From Symsagittifera roscoffensis (lineage: Eukaryota > Xenacoelomorpha > Acoela > Convolutidae): a DNA stretch of 60,000 nt. This document shows positions 9,779-23,125 of the stretch, piece after piece; within the stretch, counting starts at the first letter, position 1, and each line of letters starts with the position of its first letter. Where the stretch lies: contig NC_087064.1 in NCBI RefSeq assembly GCF_963678635.1, positions 1,055,926 to 1,115,925 on the forward strand. The letters are read 5' to 3'. Made by a program: the position numbers and the translations under genes. A model generated the notes under the pieces. It saw only the letters and a list, made by a program, of their open reading frames with translations, had not been told where the DNA came from and made no database searches.

Positions 9779-11769
9779 TGATTATTTTTTAATGAGCTGT
9801 TTCTGATTGGAACCAGATATAGTCAGCCAGGTGTGATTACTCAGCTGGATTTACAGAAGAGATTTGGAAATGAAATTAAAGAAAATCTAGATGTTGATTC
9901 CAAACCAAATAACTTAAAATTTTTGACTAAAGATACTTGTGCTTATATATTTATTCATGGAAGAGTAGTGTGAGTCTTTCCTTTTTTGAGTTAGTTTCAA
10001 ACAACCTTTTTTGGAGTTCCTTTTTTGGAGTTCGTTTCAAAAAACCGTTGAACTTTTTGCAAATTGTTTGACATGTTGAAATAAAAAATAAAAATGAATG
10101 TTTTCTCAGCTTCAAAAATTGACGGTAGTCTAATAAAATACAAGTTTTTGGAATGCTCAACATAAAAAAGAAATGATGACAAGGCTTGAATTCAGGCATG
10201 GGCGGATCTAGGATTTTCTCGAGGGGGGGGGGCGGATTTTCGAAAAAGTTTCGAAATTTTTGTCGTTTTTTCAGGCCTGATCAGGCTAAAAGTTTCTAAT
10301 ATTTTTTCCTCAATTTGTACATTACTAGGCCAAACTGTGCACTGAATTGGTGCACACTTTTGTTTTTGTTTGCTCATGGATTCCAGAGACAAGTCTTTCA
10401 ACATGTGAAAGTTTTGTCAAAATGATCAAAGATAAGGAAAGAGAACAAAGGGATCAGAGAATAAAAGAAGAACAAAGGGAGCGTCCTTGTTGCAAAATCA
10501 ACTACCAACTATCAAAATGCACAGTTTGGCACTCTAATGTTTGTGAACAAAAAATTTATCACGAATGACATATGATAATTCTACTCTTTTAATCATAAAT
10601 TTACTAATTTTCAAGGATAATAGTCGCAGGAAAAGAAAACGAGACAAAAGCAAAAACTAGCATTCAAAATCTCATTTCATCATAGTTATCAAGTAATGCT
10701 TATAAACCAGAAAATGAAATTAAGAGTTAAAAACTGTAGAAAAAAGAATTTTTTTGAATAATAATAAAAATTGAAAACTTCTCCATCAACTAATTATTCT
10801 GTTTCCAACTAGACTTAGGCCTTTTTTAAAGTGCGCAAAACAAATGGTTTGATTTTAGAGAGTAATTTAATTATATGTTTAACTAAGCAACCAAGTTTTA
10901 GGTGATTTAGAAAACACTGCAATTTCTTTTTTCAATTCGAATACTTTTTGTGTAGAACTAAACTTGTAACTCTCTTCCAATTTCTTTTTTTCTGCAATTC
11001 TTTTTTTTTTGATTAGTCGGGCGTACTCAAATACTGACAACAGTCTCATTGCTCCGTCTCAGTGTTCTTTTTTTGAAGATCATTTTCTCGCTTTTTTGCC
11101 TCGTGTAAATTTTGAAATAAAAAACACATCTGTTCTAACAAAAGACTTGTCTAACAAAAGACAAGTTTCTGGAAAGCTTAACGGTTAAATTGTTCATAAC
11201 AAGGCTTTAACTGAATAAAATTTTGTTACTTTTGCTATATAGTTTTCTCTAAACTACCTTCTGACGTCAAAACAGTCATTTTGTGACTATGTTTTTCAAA
11301 TCAAACAGAAGTTTCCAAGCTGATTCTCCCCACAAGGTGCTGGTCAACAAAAACTTCTAAAAAGGCGGTATTGTAATACTACTCTGACATCTATTTTTTG
11401 ATTGTTTTCAAGGAAAATTGTCGCAAAAAAAAGACTTTTGGCAAAAGCAAATTTTTTGTGGTGTTTTTTTGTTGAAAAATTTGAATTTTTGACAATTTTT
11501 CACAAATGGTTTTGATGCATTTTGAAAATCATTGATGCTATCTGGGTATAATTAATGATTAAAACTCAATTTCGAGCCGCAACGGTCCAACAAAATAAAA
11601 ATTTTCCTAATGTGTAAAAATTTTCCAACAAAAATGTACTGCTACTAAAAGTATTTTGATCAAAATTTTTTTATTATCATTGAAAAACATACGGTGAACC
11701 AATTCTGAATTACATTTTATAATTTGATTTATTTATTACAAGTTAGGCTAACAGCTCATTGTTACAAAT
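9779..11769. other. Intergenic, no gene recognised
   Basis: The stretch is A/T-rich with short chance frames. At 10197-10340 it holds gggcggatctaggattttctcgag followed by a G-run, which is the end of the hAT-like repeat D also seen at 24430 and 57997. A short inverted pair (gccaaactgtgcac near 10331 and tgcacagtttggc near 10520) may mark a small hairpin element. Nothing else is supported. Confidence 0.5.
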
Positions 11770-12240
11770 TTTGAACAAAAATTATTTGTGGTCGAGTGGT
11801 TTTTTTCCTCCAGAAAAACTTCGTCTTTTAAACTGGAATTTTTTGACTGAAGTTTTTTAAAATTCGAGAAGTGATGTTGTCTTGAGCTTAATTTGAAAAA
11901 CATTTCCTCTCTGAATTTTTTGTAAAATCATGGACGTTTGAAGATTGTTTTTTGATTCTTTTTGAACAAATAATGCGCGATATACTTTATGCTATTAACT
12001 AGCAGGCGAAACTTTGCTCTGTTTGAGAAGTCATTCCAGTTTGAATTGAGGCATGCGGTTTGGTCTATTTACTAGTTTGCTACCTGAGATTTACATATTT
12101 TTTCCTTTTGTATGGCGTGTGGTGTAAAAAGAGAACTAATAAACTCGTCAAATTTTTTTAAAGCAAGCACTACTCCATAGACCTTAGAGCGCAACCCGGA
12201 TTCTCAGGGCTTCGCCCTGTCTGATACGAGCAGTCTTGCT
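11770..12240. repeat. Repeat A copy (partial)
   Basis: It shows the same order of phrases as the left arm of A1: tatttgtggtcgagtggtttttt, then a reduced arm, then atgcgcgatatactttatgc. It ends in ccctgtctgatacgagcagtc, the reverse complement of the internal A phrase. The right arm is missing. Confidence 0.55.
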
Positions 12241-15200
12241 TCATTTTGTACCTGTAACTTCCTCAACAGGTCACAGTTTTTGATGTACGTATGTACGTTC
12301 AACGGTAGTAATTTTTCTCATCGAACTAACTCAAGTAACGTTAACAAAAAAAACTGTTCAATTTATCTGGATTGCATTTAACTTAAATTTAGGATTTAAA
12401 ATAATAGACCAAGATCTAATCAGTTTAAACTTTTAATCAGGTTTCAATAAGAGGTGAATTCTATTCTCTGATGTCCAATTTTGATTTGTGACGTATTACT
12501 CATAACTCGGTTTATATTTTCAAACTACGGATGTTTTGTAAATAGGTTGCTTATATATCCTCTCTCATTTCATTGGTTACTAAATTAATGAATCACTTTT
12601 TTTTGCAATGAGCAGGAAAATTTTTCCGATTCTGATGACAATTTTAACTGAAATGGATCGCTAAAGGTTCGCCAAATTGTTTCTCGCTTATCGAAATTTT
12701 ACTGCTTTTTGCGCTGACTAAGCTCGTACAGTTCTACCAACTTTTTTCATCCTTAGTTGCCCGAATTTAATCTAATTTCAGAAAAAAAAACATTAGAAAT
12801 GTTCAATTTTGTTAACATCAATCAGTCATTTTCAACCAGAACTGAAAGAGTATTTTAGGCTTAAAAGGCAATGAAATATGGTTAACGTTTTGAAAAAGAA
12901 GAATGTTTTCCCTTTGATTAAAGTTGCATTTTCTCATTCTGAAATCCAAATTATAGCTCTTTCAATAGGAGATTTTTATATTGTAAATAATGAAAAACTG
13001 GCCCGACTTATTTTTCAGTATCTCAAAGGGGATCTACCAATTTAATTTGGTTTGATGGAACTAAGTTAATACAACCACCTGTCCCTATACCACCTCATGG
13101 TTGCTCTAGGGTTTAAAGAGTTTTTGACTTAATTCCCGGAGTTTTAGTACGACGGACTCTTCGTCAACTTAGATTTTTGATTAAAATTTCGAAGAAATAG
13201 TGCATCCATTAATCTTAAAATAAATTATCATTAAAACTTTTTAAAGGAGCACGAAAGGCTCAATGCAGGGAGAATCTACCCCTTATTTAGAGTTTTTCTA
13301 AAATCCACTTAAACTTCTTTGGTTTCCAACTTAGGCTAAATTAAACCGCAAAAAAAAACTTATCCATTTTTCATCTAAAATTTGGTGAAATGTTCTGATG
13401 AAACCGAAAATTAATATTTCAAATAAAAATTCACCCGTCAGGATGCTAACTTAAGACTAGGGTAGCAGAGCACAAGATTCTCATGAATCCGACAGCTGTC
13501 CTCTGTGTTGCATTATGTATAAATTTTGTTCAAACTTATCCGATGTTAGCATATACCAGAGAAAAATTCTTCTTCTTCCTAATTGCGATAAAAAATACGA
13601 ACAAAAACGGCAAAACAATTCAACTCAAAAAATGAATCATCAGAATTTGGCCAATTTCTTACTGTTTATTGCAAAAAAAAAATGAATTCTTCAACTCAAG
13701 TATCAGCAAACTTGGAGAGGAACTTAAAAAAAAAGGTGTTTCTTTAACACACTGTTTGTCTAAGAATGGATTTTGAATTGCTGGCGGTAAGAAAACTAAA
13801 ACAAATCCATAATGTAAAATTAAAACTGAAACAAAATGAGTAAGTGTTGGTCAATATATAACAAATTTTTGATAAAAAAAAAAGATTTTGAGCCACTTTC
13901 GGTCATTTCAAACAGAAAGCTTTATCTCAAGCGTAGTCAGTTTTGGTTGACATCATTTTCCTAGATCTCGTCGACCTCGCATGCAGTTTTGATTTGATTA
14001 GGTTTTGAAAAGTTTTTTCTTAATTTTTTTCATCATTTTCTTATGATTTGATTTTTTTTTCATCAAAATGTTATCACACTGTTTTAGATTAATGCTCCAA
14101 TCGGATGAGCTAATTATTATCAAAAAATATCCTCAAAAGTTTTTGTTTCTTTGTTAAATTTTTTTGTTTAGATGAAACAGAAAGTGACCAGACATCTCAG
14201 CTCTTAGGATTTTTTATTGGCAGCAATTTACAAAACGTGGATTGTTTTGTAAGCTGGTTGTTTGATGTTTCGACCTTGTTTGATCGACAATTTTTGTCGA
14301 CCTAGATAATTTAGATGGACAAGTGGATATTCAGTTGACCCATACGTTCGATACATAATTCGATCATTTCAACCGGGGTTGCGTTTCATGACTTACAACA
14401 AAGTTCCTGTCTTTCAATGTTATCTCTGGACAATCATCCATTGGAAAACTTTCTCATCTCATCTCATTAAGCTAAATTGATGTCAGAATAATAGGCAAAT
14501 AATTTATCAGGACTGACCAGAGATTATCAAGACTGATAGCAATATGCTTTAAACAACAGACCTATTGCTATCTTTTCATTCAGATTAAATTTGTAAGTTT
14601 ACAGGTCACTGGTCATTTTTACCTTAATATTAACACAAACTGATCATTTCTTGTCTCACCAATTACGCTTGTGATTGAAGCAACTCTTTAAGATGCCGTA
14701 GAAATTCTAAGAGACTTTAAAAATAATTTTCTAAAACGTGGTTTCATTACCCGGTTGTACCCAAAAACCTTGTAAAAAAAAACTTTTGAGCCTACTGAAT
14801 TGAGCCTTCTGATAGAACTTTTGAGCCTACCCGATGCAAACCTAGCGTTTTTGCGATGAACAAAAATTTTATGTTTGTGGACATCTTTTGGGTTGTTTTG
14901 ATAATCAAATTACATTTTTCCAGCGATAATTTTTTTGATGGGTGAAGCTTTCGAGTTCTAATGTTTTAAAATGAGGAATAAGCTCCCCCTGTCCGATTCC
15001 ATCCGCCGAAGAAAAGAAAATCAAAATCATGCAGCAGTATAAATGGCATCTTGAAATTTTGCTCAAACCTGTCTCTAGTTTTCAGTTTTACTTGATAGCA
15101 CTAAAAACTAACTCTACTTTACATTTTACCCCAACCCCCCCCCCCCCCCCACTGAAACCTAAGCGAATGTGTTCAAACACAAAGTATGAGCATGTAATTC

Positions 15201-15300
15201 AATAAGGGCCCTGAAATATTTTGAAAATGTAAAGTAGATCAAGCTGAATATTCTGGGCAATCACTCCATAATCATTTTGAGCCAAATATATCAAAAGACC
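12241..15300. other. Intergenic, A/T-rich; a C-run near 15127-15150
   Basis: No frame with coding character, no RNA gene and no clear element ends were found. A homopolymer tract of about 18 cytosines preceded by accccaa occurs near 15127-15150. G/C content rises towards 15300, where a possible gene fragment begins. Confidence 0.5.
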
Positions 15301-15427
15301 ATACATCAGAGAGAGAGTTTGGGCCACTGTTTGAGTGAAAGTGTTGGGTCATACATCCGAAGAGGAGACTGCAGAGCCATACATGACAAAAGAGGTGTAG
15401 ACAGGGTCATACTTGCTTATAGTGGCC

Positions 15428-15595
15428 ATGGAAGGAGAGACAGTAGTGGATACTGAAGTGAAGGAATGGGCGGAGTCGAAGGAGTGCAGCAAGTCAGTGT
15501 GTCTCAAAGTGGCCACACATCTGAACAAATACCAACTGAGGGAACTCAAGGAGTGGTTGAAGGCGGGGGTTCCATCAAAACCAGATCAAAATTAG
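15428..15595 (+). CDS. Small ORF or gene fragment of unknown function (56 codons)
   Basis: The ATG at 15428 opens MEGETVVDTEVKEWAESKEC and the frame ends in TAG at 15593-15595. The product is a charged, probably helical peptide ending in an LRELKEWLKAGVP stretch. The segment from agtggatactg to gggggttcc (about 15450-15578) recurs at 57779-57906. By eye there are three base differences: two are silent and one gives Leu to Val, a pattern expected under protein constraint. The shared block starts right after AG in both places, as a duplicated exon would. The surrounding 15300-15600 is more G/C-rich than its neighbours. I do not recognise a family. It could be an exon of a host gene or part of an unrecognised repeat. 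Confidence 0.4.
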   Translation: MEGETVVDTEVKEWAESKECSKSVCLKVATHLNKYQLRELKEWLKAGVPSKPDQN

Positions 15596-15599
15596 CTCC

Positions 15600-16539
15600 A
15601 AAAAAGCCACCCGTTTTGATACATTTTTCGAACTAAAAAAAACCTGTTCATCACATGTGTAAAATTAAAAAAAATATATTTCAGTTTTTCAAACTAAAAA
15701 AATCAAACCTCAAAGCTATTCAGTAATTGGACAATGTTCATTTAGTTTTCGAAGATCAAATGACAGTTAAAACAAAAACCTGATAAATTTTCTAAAAAAC
15801 GAGCAAACTTAAACGTCGCAGGGTCTTAAAAAGTGGTAATATAAAAGTATGAAGTGTTATTGCGGCCAAAAATGAATTCAGAGAAATAGTTTAAATGGCG
15901 TTTGTGGACGATTAGCTGGCAGGAGGGGTTGGTGGGTGGGGGGTCTTAAATAAACAACAGTTCTTCGGGTGGCCGTTTCACTTGATAGCTTATTTTGGCA
16001 TATCTATCTCTCGATGTGTGTAACCTCTGCACGAATAAGAGTGACCTCGCTTCATTTGTGGTGTTCAGTCGGCAGCAGGTGGGATTAGAGGGCGTGGAAA
16101 TACTCGACTTCAGCTCCGCTCTGAGAGACACAGACTGGTGAAAGGATAATCGCACATTTGAAAACAGTTCCTTATACAACAGTTGAATAAAATGTTCTAA
16201 TAGTCTAACTTCTAATAATAACAAGTTAAAATAAGAAAACTGAATTAATAACGAAAGTCTATTTAAGTTATGGAGGTCAACTGAATGACAAGCTCCAATG
16301 GACTTAATGTGATATTTTAGGCAGGTAACAGTTAGAGATTGACCTTCAAATGAATCTAAATACTAAAAATACAATTCACAACACAGTTATAGTTTTATTC
16401 CGGGAAGCTTCCTATTTTCCTTTTTTCTGAATTTTTGTTTAGATGGAAAAAAAGAATAGGTGTATTTGAAGATTTCTTTTTACCCGCAGCAGCCTAACAA
16501 GACTTGGTAAATGAAAAATTGCTTTGGAAATGCTTTTTT
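15600..16539. other. Intergenic, no supported gene
   Basis: A G/C-richer patch at 15900-16150 carries a 92-codon open frame on the minus strand (16224-15946) without any recognisable motif. I would not call it a gene. The rest is A/T-rich. Confidence 0.4.
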
Positions 16540-16544
16540 ACCAC

Positions 16545-16853
16545 TGTCATGAGGCGACATTCGGTACGTCGGTTCCATTTTGTCCTTTTGCAGCTATGCT
16601 GCAGATTTATTATCAGTGCTGTTCAAGGTCACTGATATGGCCTATACTGAGTGCCACGCTGTTCGTGGTCATTCTGTTGTTTTGCTACATCGTTTGCTAG
16701 ATGTTTATTTATTCTCTTCCTCAACTCTATATTATCTTGGTCAAAGATTGACTAATAAATAATAAATTGGAACTAAGTATCTAAACAACTAATCTATCAA
16801 TTTACTCTTACAGAACAACTAAGTTTTGACTCGTTAATTCTCGGCAAATGTCA
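16545..16853 (+). repeat. 5' LTR of the Gypsy element
   Basis: The 309-bp repeat has TG...CA ends. It contains short palindromic stretches (gcagctatgctgc and gccacgctgttcgtggtc). The sequence right after it, cggcgcagctcc, is where a tRNA primer-binding site is expected, but the usual leading TGG is not intact. Confidence 0.9.
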
Positions 16854-16938
16854 CGGCGCAGCTCCTCCCTTTTGGGCGAAACCATCTGTCAGTCCGCCGT
16901 TTCTTTGGAAATCTTGGATAGGACAATTCTTCCTAGCA

Positions 16939-18171
16939 GTGGGTCTAAAGGACAATATCAACCCTCAGGATCTTTTAGTGGAGCCCACGGAAATTATCGA
17001 TGATCCCCCTCCGAAACCAGAGGCAGTATGTCATGCAGAAGACGCTGGGGAGGCGAATGCTCGAGTCCTCCGAGATCAAGCGGTGGTTCGTAGAGTAACT
17101 GGATTGAATGTTGAGCGCAGAAGAAAAGGTCCTAGAGTTAGCCAGAACTGGTTCTATCACGAAGCTGAGGCTCGTTTGAAGTCGCGTTTGTTTTTTGCAT
17201 TAGGAAACGAAGGAAAGAGACGTTTTGCAGATTCTTATCCTCACACGGATTTTAGTGTTACTCCTTTTCGAGACTTTCATAATTCTTGTGAGACGTTATT
17301 CAAGGTGGAACGTGACTATACTGTCGAACGTATTAAGCTCTATAACACTATATTCATGTTGGACAATGATACTTTCTCTTCATTCTACGCTCGACTTAGC
17401 GCTCAGATTGCCCTGTGCAATTGGCCCAACGCTCAAGAAAGGGAAACTTTGAAAGACCTTTTCATTGGACGAGTTCGTGATGTGGATGTCCAGCAACAAC
17501 TAATTAAGGCAAAAGCGGATTTGAATGATACTTTTAAACTCGCACTGGAGTGTGAAAAGGGGCTAGTACGTCCGTTCAGCTCCAAAAAACTACTTCCACT
17601 CAATCAGTTTTCCAATACTATAAAGGTTAAACAAGAACCCACTTTCTCAATTCAGTCGTCTCGAGGAAAAGAAAATTATCCTCAAAATCAAACCAATCGA
17701 CAAAACATGCAGAGCAACAAAGGCAACAAATCGTGCTATTTCTGTGGTAATCCTTTTAGTCCGGATCACAAAAAATCATGTGCAGCTCGCGGAGTTACGT
17801 GTAATCTTTGCAAGAAACGTGGTCACTTTGCCATGTGTTGTGTTTCATCAAAACGACGTGTGAATTTGGTTCACGAAAGCGAGGAGGCGTCAGATCCCTC
17901 CATCGACTGTAATTTTATAGATGCTGACTATGATAACAAACCGGAGTACGCTGTTCTGCAGTTAGAAAGTGCGGTCAGGATCAATAGTATCGAGCTTCTA
18001 AAATCAAACGAAGGGAAACCAAGAAGTATTCAGTTGCGTACTGGTCATAGTTTTTCTATTCAACCGTTGACACGGGGAGTCCAGTCTCGTTCCTTAACAA
18101 ACGCACTTGTGACTTATTACTTCAACGTAATCCGTCTATCAATTTCCGTGACATCACACGATACTCTATAG
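16939..18171 (+). pseudogene. Gag of the Gypsy element (410 codons, no ATG)
   Basis: The frame is open from upstream of the LTR boundary and has no ATG near its start. A different frame has an ATG at 16848, across the LTR end, which reads in for about 50 codons, so a frameshift near 16940 is likely. Residues 60-230 are of the Retrotrans_gag type (RLKSRLFFALGNEGKRRFAD). Two zinc knuckles follow: C-x2-C-x7-H-x3-C near residue 266 and the classical C-x2-C-x4-H-x4-C near residue 288 (CNLCKKRGHFAMCC). It binds the element's RNA and forms the capsid in intact relatives. Confidence 0.8.
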
Positions 18172-18179
18172 ATACTTTA

Positions 18180-19311
18180 TTTGTCGATTATAATAAAAAA
18201 CCGAACTGTCTTCTTGGATCAATTCGCATTCCGATCTCTTCTAGCGGCTGGAAAGTGGAGGAGGCTCATTTCCTCGTCTCCGAGAACAGAACTAATTATT
18301 TTGAGAACAGAAATATTTTGGGCTTAGAATTGCAAAATCAACTAGGTGTGGTGACTCCCCAATTGAGCGCGGAGTCCGTCCATCTGCTTGAGTCTAAATC
18401 TCAGGACCCGATTTCTGAATATTCTTTGACAGTAAATATGCACGTGTTTAGTCGATTAGGGAGATCCAAGAATCACAAAGTATACACAAACTTTAAATTC
18501 CCTTGGTACCGCGTCAAGTTAAAGGACGTAAAGTTCCGATACATATCCAGGACAGAGTTGCTAACGAGATCAAGCTGTTAGTGGAAAAAGGTCACATCGA
18601 AAAAGTGGATAAATGTACGACAGATTTCGTCATAGCGCCCATCGTGTTGACAGCCAAGAAGGATGGCTCAATCAAAGTTGCCCTCATTGCCAAGCCGATG
18701 AATGCACAGATCTGGAAAAACAAGTATCAGATGCCAAATATTTACGAACTCATCGATTCAGTGGCTCAGATCATCACTAACGATGTATCTGGCAAGGTTT
18801 GGCTCACATCATTAGGTTTGAAGTACGCTTTCAGTCAGTTGCCATTATCGTCTTTTACCAGTAGTCATTGTAATTTCAATATCTTGTGCGGGAACGCTAC
18901 GGGAACGTATAGATTCAAAACTGCGTTTTACGGCTTAACAGATATGCCGACCGAGCTCCAGAAGGCAATGGACTGTACTTTACAAGGATTAGAAGGTGTT
19001 ATTTGTTACTTGGACAATATCTTAGTAGTTACGAAGGCAGATATTCAGGAACACAACGAAATGGTAGAGAAGGTGATGCAGAGACTCGATGCGGAAGGCT
19101 GGCAATAAAGCTTAGTAAGTGTGAAATTTCTGTTAACCAATTAACTTGGTTAGAATATGATATTAATGAGGACGGTTATTCTCCTAAATTTTCAAAAATA
19201 GATGCAATCCAATCACTCAAGCCACCAAGAACTTTGAAACAGCTCCGCTCATTTATGGGAACGTTAAATCACCTACAACGGTTTATACCTGATTTGCATA
19301 CTCAGGTATAA
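18180..19311 (+). pseudogene. Protease remnant and reverse transcriptase of the Gypsy element
   Basis: The region around 18180-18480 should hold the protease but shows no clear D-S/T-G site and is broken across frames. The reverse transcriptase starts near 18503 (VPRQVKGRKVPIHIQDRV), continues to 19108 and resumes in another frame to 19311 (LKQLRSFMGTLNHLQRFIP). Catalytic positions are damaged. The first aspartate motif reads LGLKYAF, with Gly where Asp is expected, and the YxDD box reads YLDN. It therefore cannot polymerise. Confidence 0.85.
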
Positions 19312-19553
19312 ACCTACAAATCACCTACAGTTCATTTTCGGCTATCTTAAATGACTCGTAACAAACAGTCGTTTCTGTGGGGAGAGGAACAAGATAGTGC
19401 CTTCATAAGTATAATCAATTTAGTGGCTAAAATTCTAGTTTATTTCATTACGATGCTTGAAAAACTCACGGGTAAAATGTGACGCTAACCATAACGGGCT
19501 AGGAGCTTGTCTCGAGCAGGAAATCAAACCGGGAGTTTGGGCCCCACCTGCGT

Positions 19554-20171
19554 TTGCTTCTTAATACTGCAGAAGCGAAGTATAGTACAAACGAATTGGA
19601 ATTGTTAGCGATCGTTTGGGCTTGTGAACACTTTCGTACGTATTTGTTGGGTAATCGTTTTCGAGTGTTGACGGATCACAAAGCCATTAGTTCGGCATTG
19701 AACGAAAATTATAATAAGAAGTCATACCAATCTCGTCTTTCTCGTTGGGCGGATCGTTTAATATCTTTTGATTTCGAGGTTTTTCACATCCCTCTGGGTA
19801 TTGTGGACTATTTATCTCGCTACCCAACATTTTCGGCTCCTGCTCCCTCTAATTACGATGAACTTTTTGTCGTTAAGTCCAGTGAGGCTTTTAAATCGGC
19901 CTTAACATCCATAAATTCTTTTAGCTTGTATAATTCGAGCAATGGGTTTTGTCCTCCATCGCAGGAGGGAGTTGATCTTTCAACCCGGAAATTTTCCTTG
20001 TCTTCATCTAAAATTTCTCCGGTAGGGGGCAACATAAAATTAACTCGGTCTGTCAACCAATCAAATCACGTTATGCAAATACGTGTTTCAAGTTTCTCGC
20101 CGATAGAGGGCGTCGAGTTGTGCTCTGGTGCTCTGAGAGTGTTAACCAATCAGAAAAGGGTATGCAAATAA
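19554..20171 (+). pseudogene. RNase H domain of the Gypsy element
   Basis: The typical order is YSTNELELLAIVWACEHFR, then RVLTDHKAISSALN, then the tether-like WADRLISFDFEVFHIP and DYLSRYP. The first catalytic aspartate region upstream of 19554 is in another frame. After residue 90 the frame becomes Ser-rich without recognisable domain. Confidence 0.8.
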
Positions 20172-20665
20172 AAAAACGTAGACCAGTTTCTCTCACTAAA
20201 AATCATTGTCTCCGACCTGAATCTATTCAAAACAGTCAAACTTCTTTTCTCTCATTATCTCATCTCTTACAATCTTACCATCATCAAAACATGACTCTAC
20301 CCGACCCGTATCTACCACCTAATACTAACCAACTACTCACTGCCAACGATCTAAAGTCGACTTTAGTTCATCCCATTGACTCACAGACGATACTCAACTC
20401 GACGATGGAACAAACTGACCTCCTCACATTTGTGGACAAATTTCCTCTGAACTCACCGAATTTCAGACGACCAAGCCCGCGTCCTCCAATGAGATCTCGA
20501 CGGTTAGGTCGAATCTCTCGTTTGGATCAAATCCGACAACACAATCGAACCCGTCAACGAGCAGCCAAAACTCGTTTTGTTGCGGCGAGGATCACCTCCA
20601 GAAAGGAGGGACATAATCAGCTGTTGGAGGCTATGAGAAGGTGCCGTTTACCTAGACCTGGATAG
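20120..20665 (+). pseudogene. Linker between RNase H and integrase (181 codons)
   Basis: An open frame of low complexity ends in a strongly basic part (RRLGRISRLDQIRQHNRTRQ). Gypsy elements often have a variable connector here, but this one is long. It contains no domain I recognise and overlaps the end of the RNase H frame. Confidence 0.5.
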
Positions 20666-20743
20666 GTCCACACAGCCGCTTAGATTGGGGTCTTTGCAGT
20701 TAATGGCGGTAAGCCGATCCTCTCGAAATTTAAGAAAGACATC

Positions 20744-22220
20744 GTGGGACTGCCAGGCGTTTTTGATGCTGATCACTTAGCCGAACTTACGGAGGAGGAT
20801 CGTTTTCTGGACCCTATGAAGCGTGCAATTGTCAACAAGGATGTCACTACCTTCAATAAGCGGGGCGCTTATGTGGCTCAATTCCGGCCCAAGGCAGCGG
20901 TAGTCAATAACTGCGTGATCATTGACAACAAGTTGGCAATTCCCGAAGCTTTGAGACAAGCTTTCCTTGCTCGCCTTCACCGCTCCCACCTAGTACAAGA
21001 GGCCATGATGTCGGCCTCCGAATAAATTTGGTGGCCGTTCCTAAACCGACAGATTGTCGATACCTGTGAGAAGTGCCGTGAATGCACGTTGTATGGTAAG
21101 AATCCTAAGCCTGCTAAGACTTTTCATACCGCACAAACATAAACTAATTTGTCTGGGCCAAATCAGGAGTTACAATTAGATTTCGCCGGTCCTATATTAG
21201 ATGATAAGGGTTCGAAGATATTCCTCTTGGTACCTATAGATCGTTTTTCTCTAAATCTCCTTCTGTTCTTATTACTAAAACTACTGGGGCTAAGAAGGTT
21301 GCAAAATTCCTCGAATCTTACATACGTATTCCTGTTATACCTCAATCTATCAGGACTGATCATGGCTCTGGGTTTAAGAATGATTTAGTACAACAATTTT
21401 GTTCTAGTAGGGGTATTAGACATATTTTTCACCTGTTGGAGGTCATAGAGGCACTGGTTTAGCTGAACATTCGATTCAGAGTATAAAGCGAAAACTGGGC
21501 ACTGCTAAACTTAATCCTAATTTTGGTAATTTTAAGGAGACAATTCAGCAGATAATCGAAGACATTCGCAAGAGTAATCATTCTATTCTTAAAAAATTGC
21601 CTTTCGAGTTACAATTTTGGGCGTAAGCCAAATACTGAGTAGTCTCAAGCTTATTATAAGGTTGTTCATTCTGATACTTCAGCACAAAGACTTGAACGAA
21701 ACCTTCTTACGCCGGACCAGATTGCTAGCCAGGACTACAGCAGGGATCGCGCTAAGGTGGTGCATAGAGGAAGTGCCAGCTCTCCAATTGCTCCACGATT
21801 CAATCCGATGTTTTCTCTGGAGGGTAATGTGACTGAGAGTGAGCCTTACAAGGCTTTAGATGAACTCGCTCGGGCGGCCAGTAAGTGGACGCAGTTTAAG
21901 CGAAACCTTCCACCGGATGGGGAAAAGCGAGGCCTCAAACAGTTGACGAGTCGTCATTCGGATCTTGCTCATTCTCTAAAGACGGGTCAACTCTACAACC
22001 CCGTCGCCCGACTAAAACAAGTAATTTGGAAAACCTTCTCTCATCCGATCCTAGTCGAGTAAGAGTCTTTAGGAAAATTATAGATCGTCAGTCCAGCAAA
22101 CTTCTTAATAAGACTGCTTATTTCAAGATTACGCAGAATACCTATCACACTTATGTTACTGACAAAGGGAAAGTTTATCGTAAAAACCAAGTTTGCCTTA
22201 AGCCTAACTTTCGTTATAAC
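20744..22220 (+). pseudogene. Integrase of the Gypsy element, multiply broken
   Basis: The N-terminal zinc-binding domain is seen at 20744-21120 (ARLHRSHL and CEKCREC for HHCC), interrupted by an in-frame TAA near 21023. The catalytic core follows from 21149 (QLDFAGP with the first Asp, SIRTDHGSGF with the second, then AEHSIQ near 21463 with the Glu), spread over three frames. The C-terminal part runs through 21617-22062 and 22026-22220. Stops and shifts make it non-functional. Confidence 0.8.
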
Positions 22221-23125
22221 ATTTCAGTGGGCCAAAACACACTAGGTGATCGTCTTCAAGCACCAGGATCAACTTCTCGCAGTGCGGGCAAAAGGCCAGC
22301 TACTTGCTCTCAACCAACGCTGTTGGAGAGACGTCCGGACGACCCTAGTGTATCCCACAGCGGTAGTGGATCTCACAGCTGATTCATCTAGCGACGGCTC
22401 TTCTGGGTCCAATTCTCTACAAGTGGTTAGGGAATCTACCCGAGTGGAGAAACGGCTTCCAAACGTTTTCCAACACGACTTTTACTCTCCAGCAGTCTAA
22501 CACGAATAGTGTCGTCCTCTCGCCGCCTGCCACCCAATCTTCTAATTCTGGTCTAGCGGATCCTCGGACTGAGTTTCTGTCGCCAGATGGTGTTTCTCCG
22601 GAGGGCTTCGCTCCACGCTCACAACACGCGCTTTCCGAACCGCACTCTTCTTATCCTTTGTTATCTCTGCCCGCTCAGCCAGCCAGTAGTGGACCACTCG
22701 GAGGCTGTAAGGACCTCAACACGGAGCAAGAAGTCTACGAAATTCTTTGGCGACCCTTTACGTCACTCTGTTAAATTAGTGGAAGAAAAAACATAGTGGA
22801 GGAGAAGGTTCAAGATTTACCCTCAGGAAACGCCTTATCGTTCTTGCATTCGCCAAGAAAACCGCTCATTCGTGATCGACCTCAATTGACCTTTTTGGAG
22901 GCGTCCTCTTCCTCATTTGTCAACAAAACTCAAGATGGCGATTGACTATTATTTACATATCAAACTATACAAAACTCTATCAAACTCTCTATGCTCTATA
23001 TTCTTTGCCACCTGGCATTTGTGAGGGATAGGGATGCTATCTATCTAATGCTCATCTGGGTGCAATATATTTCTTATTACAAAAATTTTGGACTGATTTT
23101 CAAAATTTTTCTCTGCCGCGGGGAA
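22221..23125 (+). other. 3' internal region of the Gypsy element
   Basis: Short broken frames (22246-22500 and 22587-22796) are rich in Ser and Arg and lack domains. They probably represent the C-terminal tail of the polyprotein and the 3' untranslated part before the LTR. Confidence 0.5.

Noticed and set aside
15127-15150. Poly-C run as a functional element
   Set aside because: It is a simple homopolymer and nothing ties it to a function.
15349-15549. Minus-strand frame overlapping the 15.4-kb ORF
   Set aside because: The near-silent differences between the two copies favour the plus frame.
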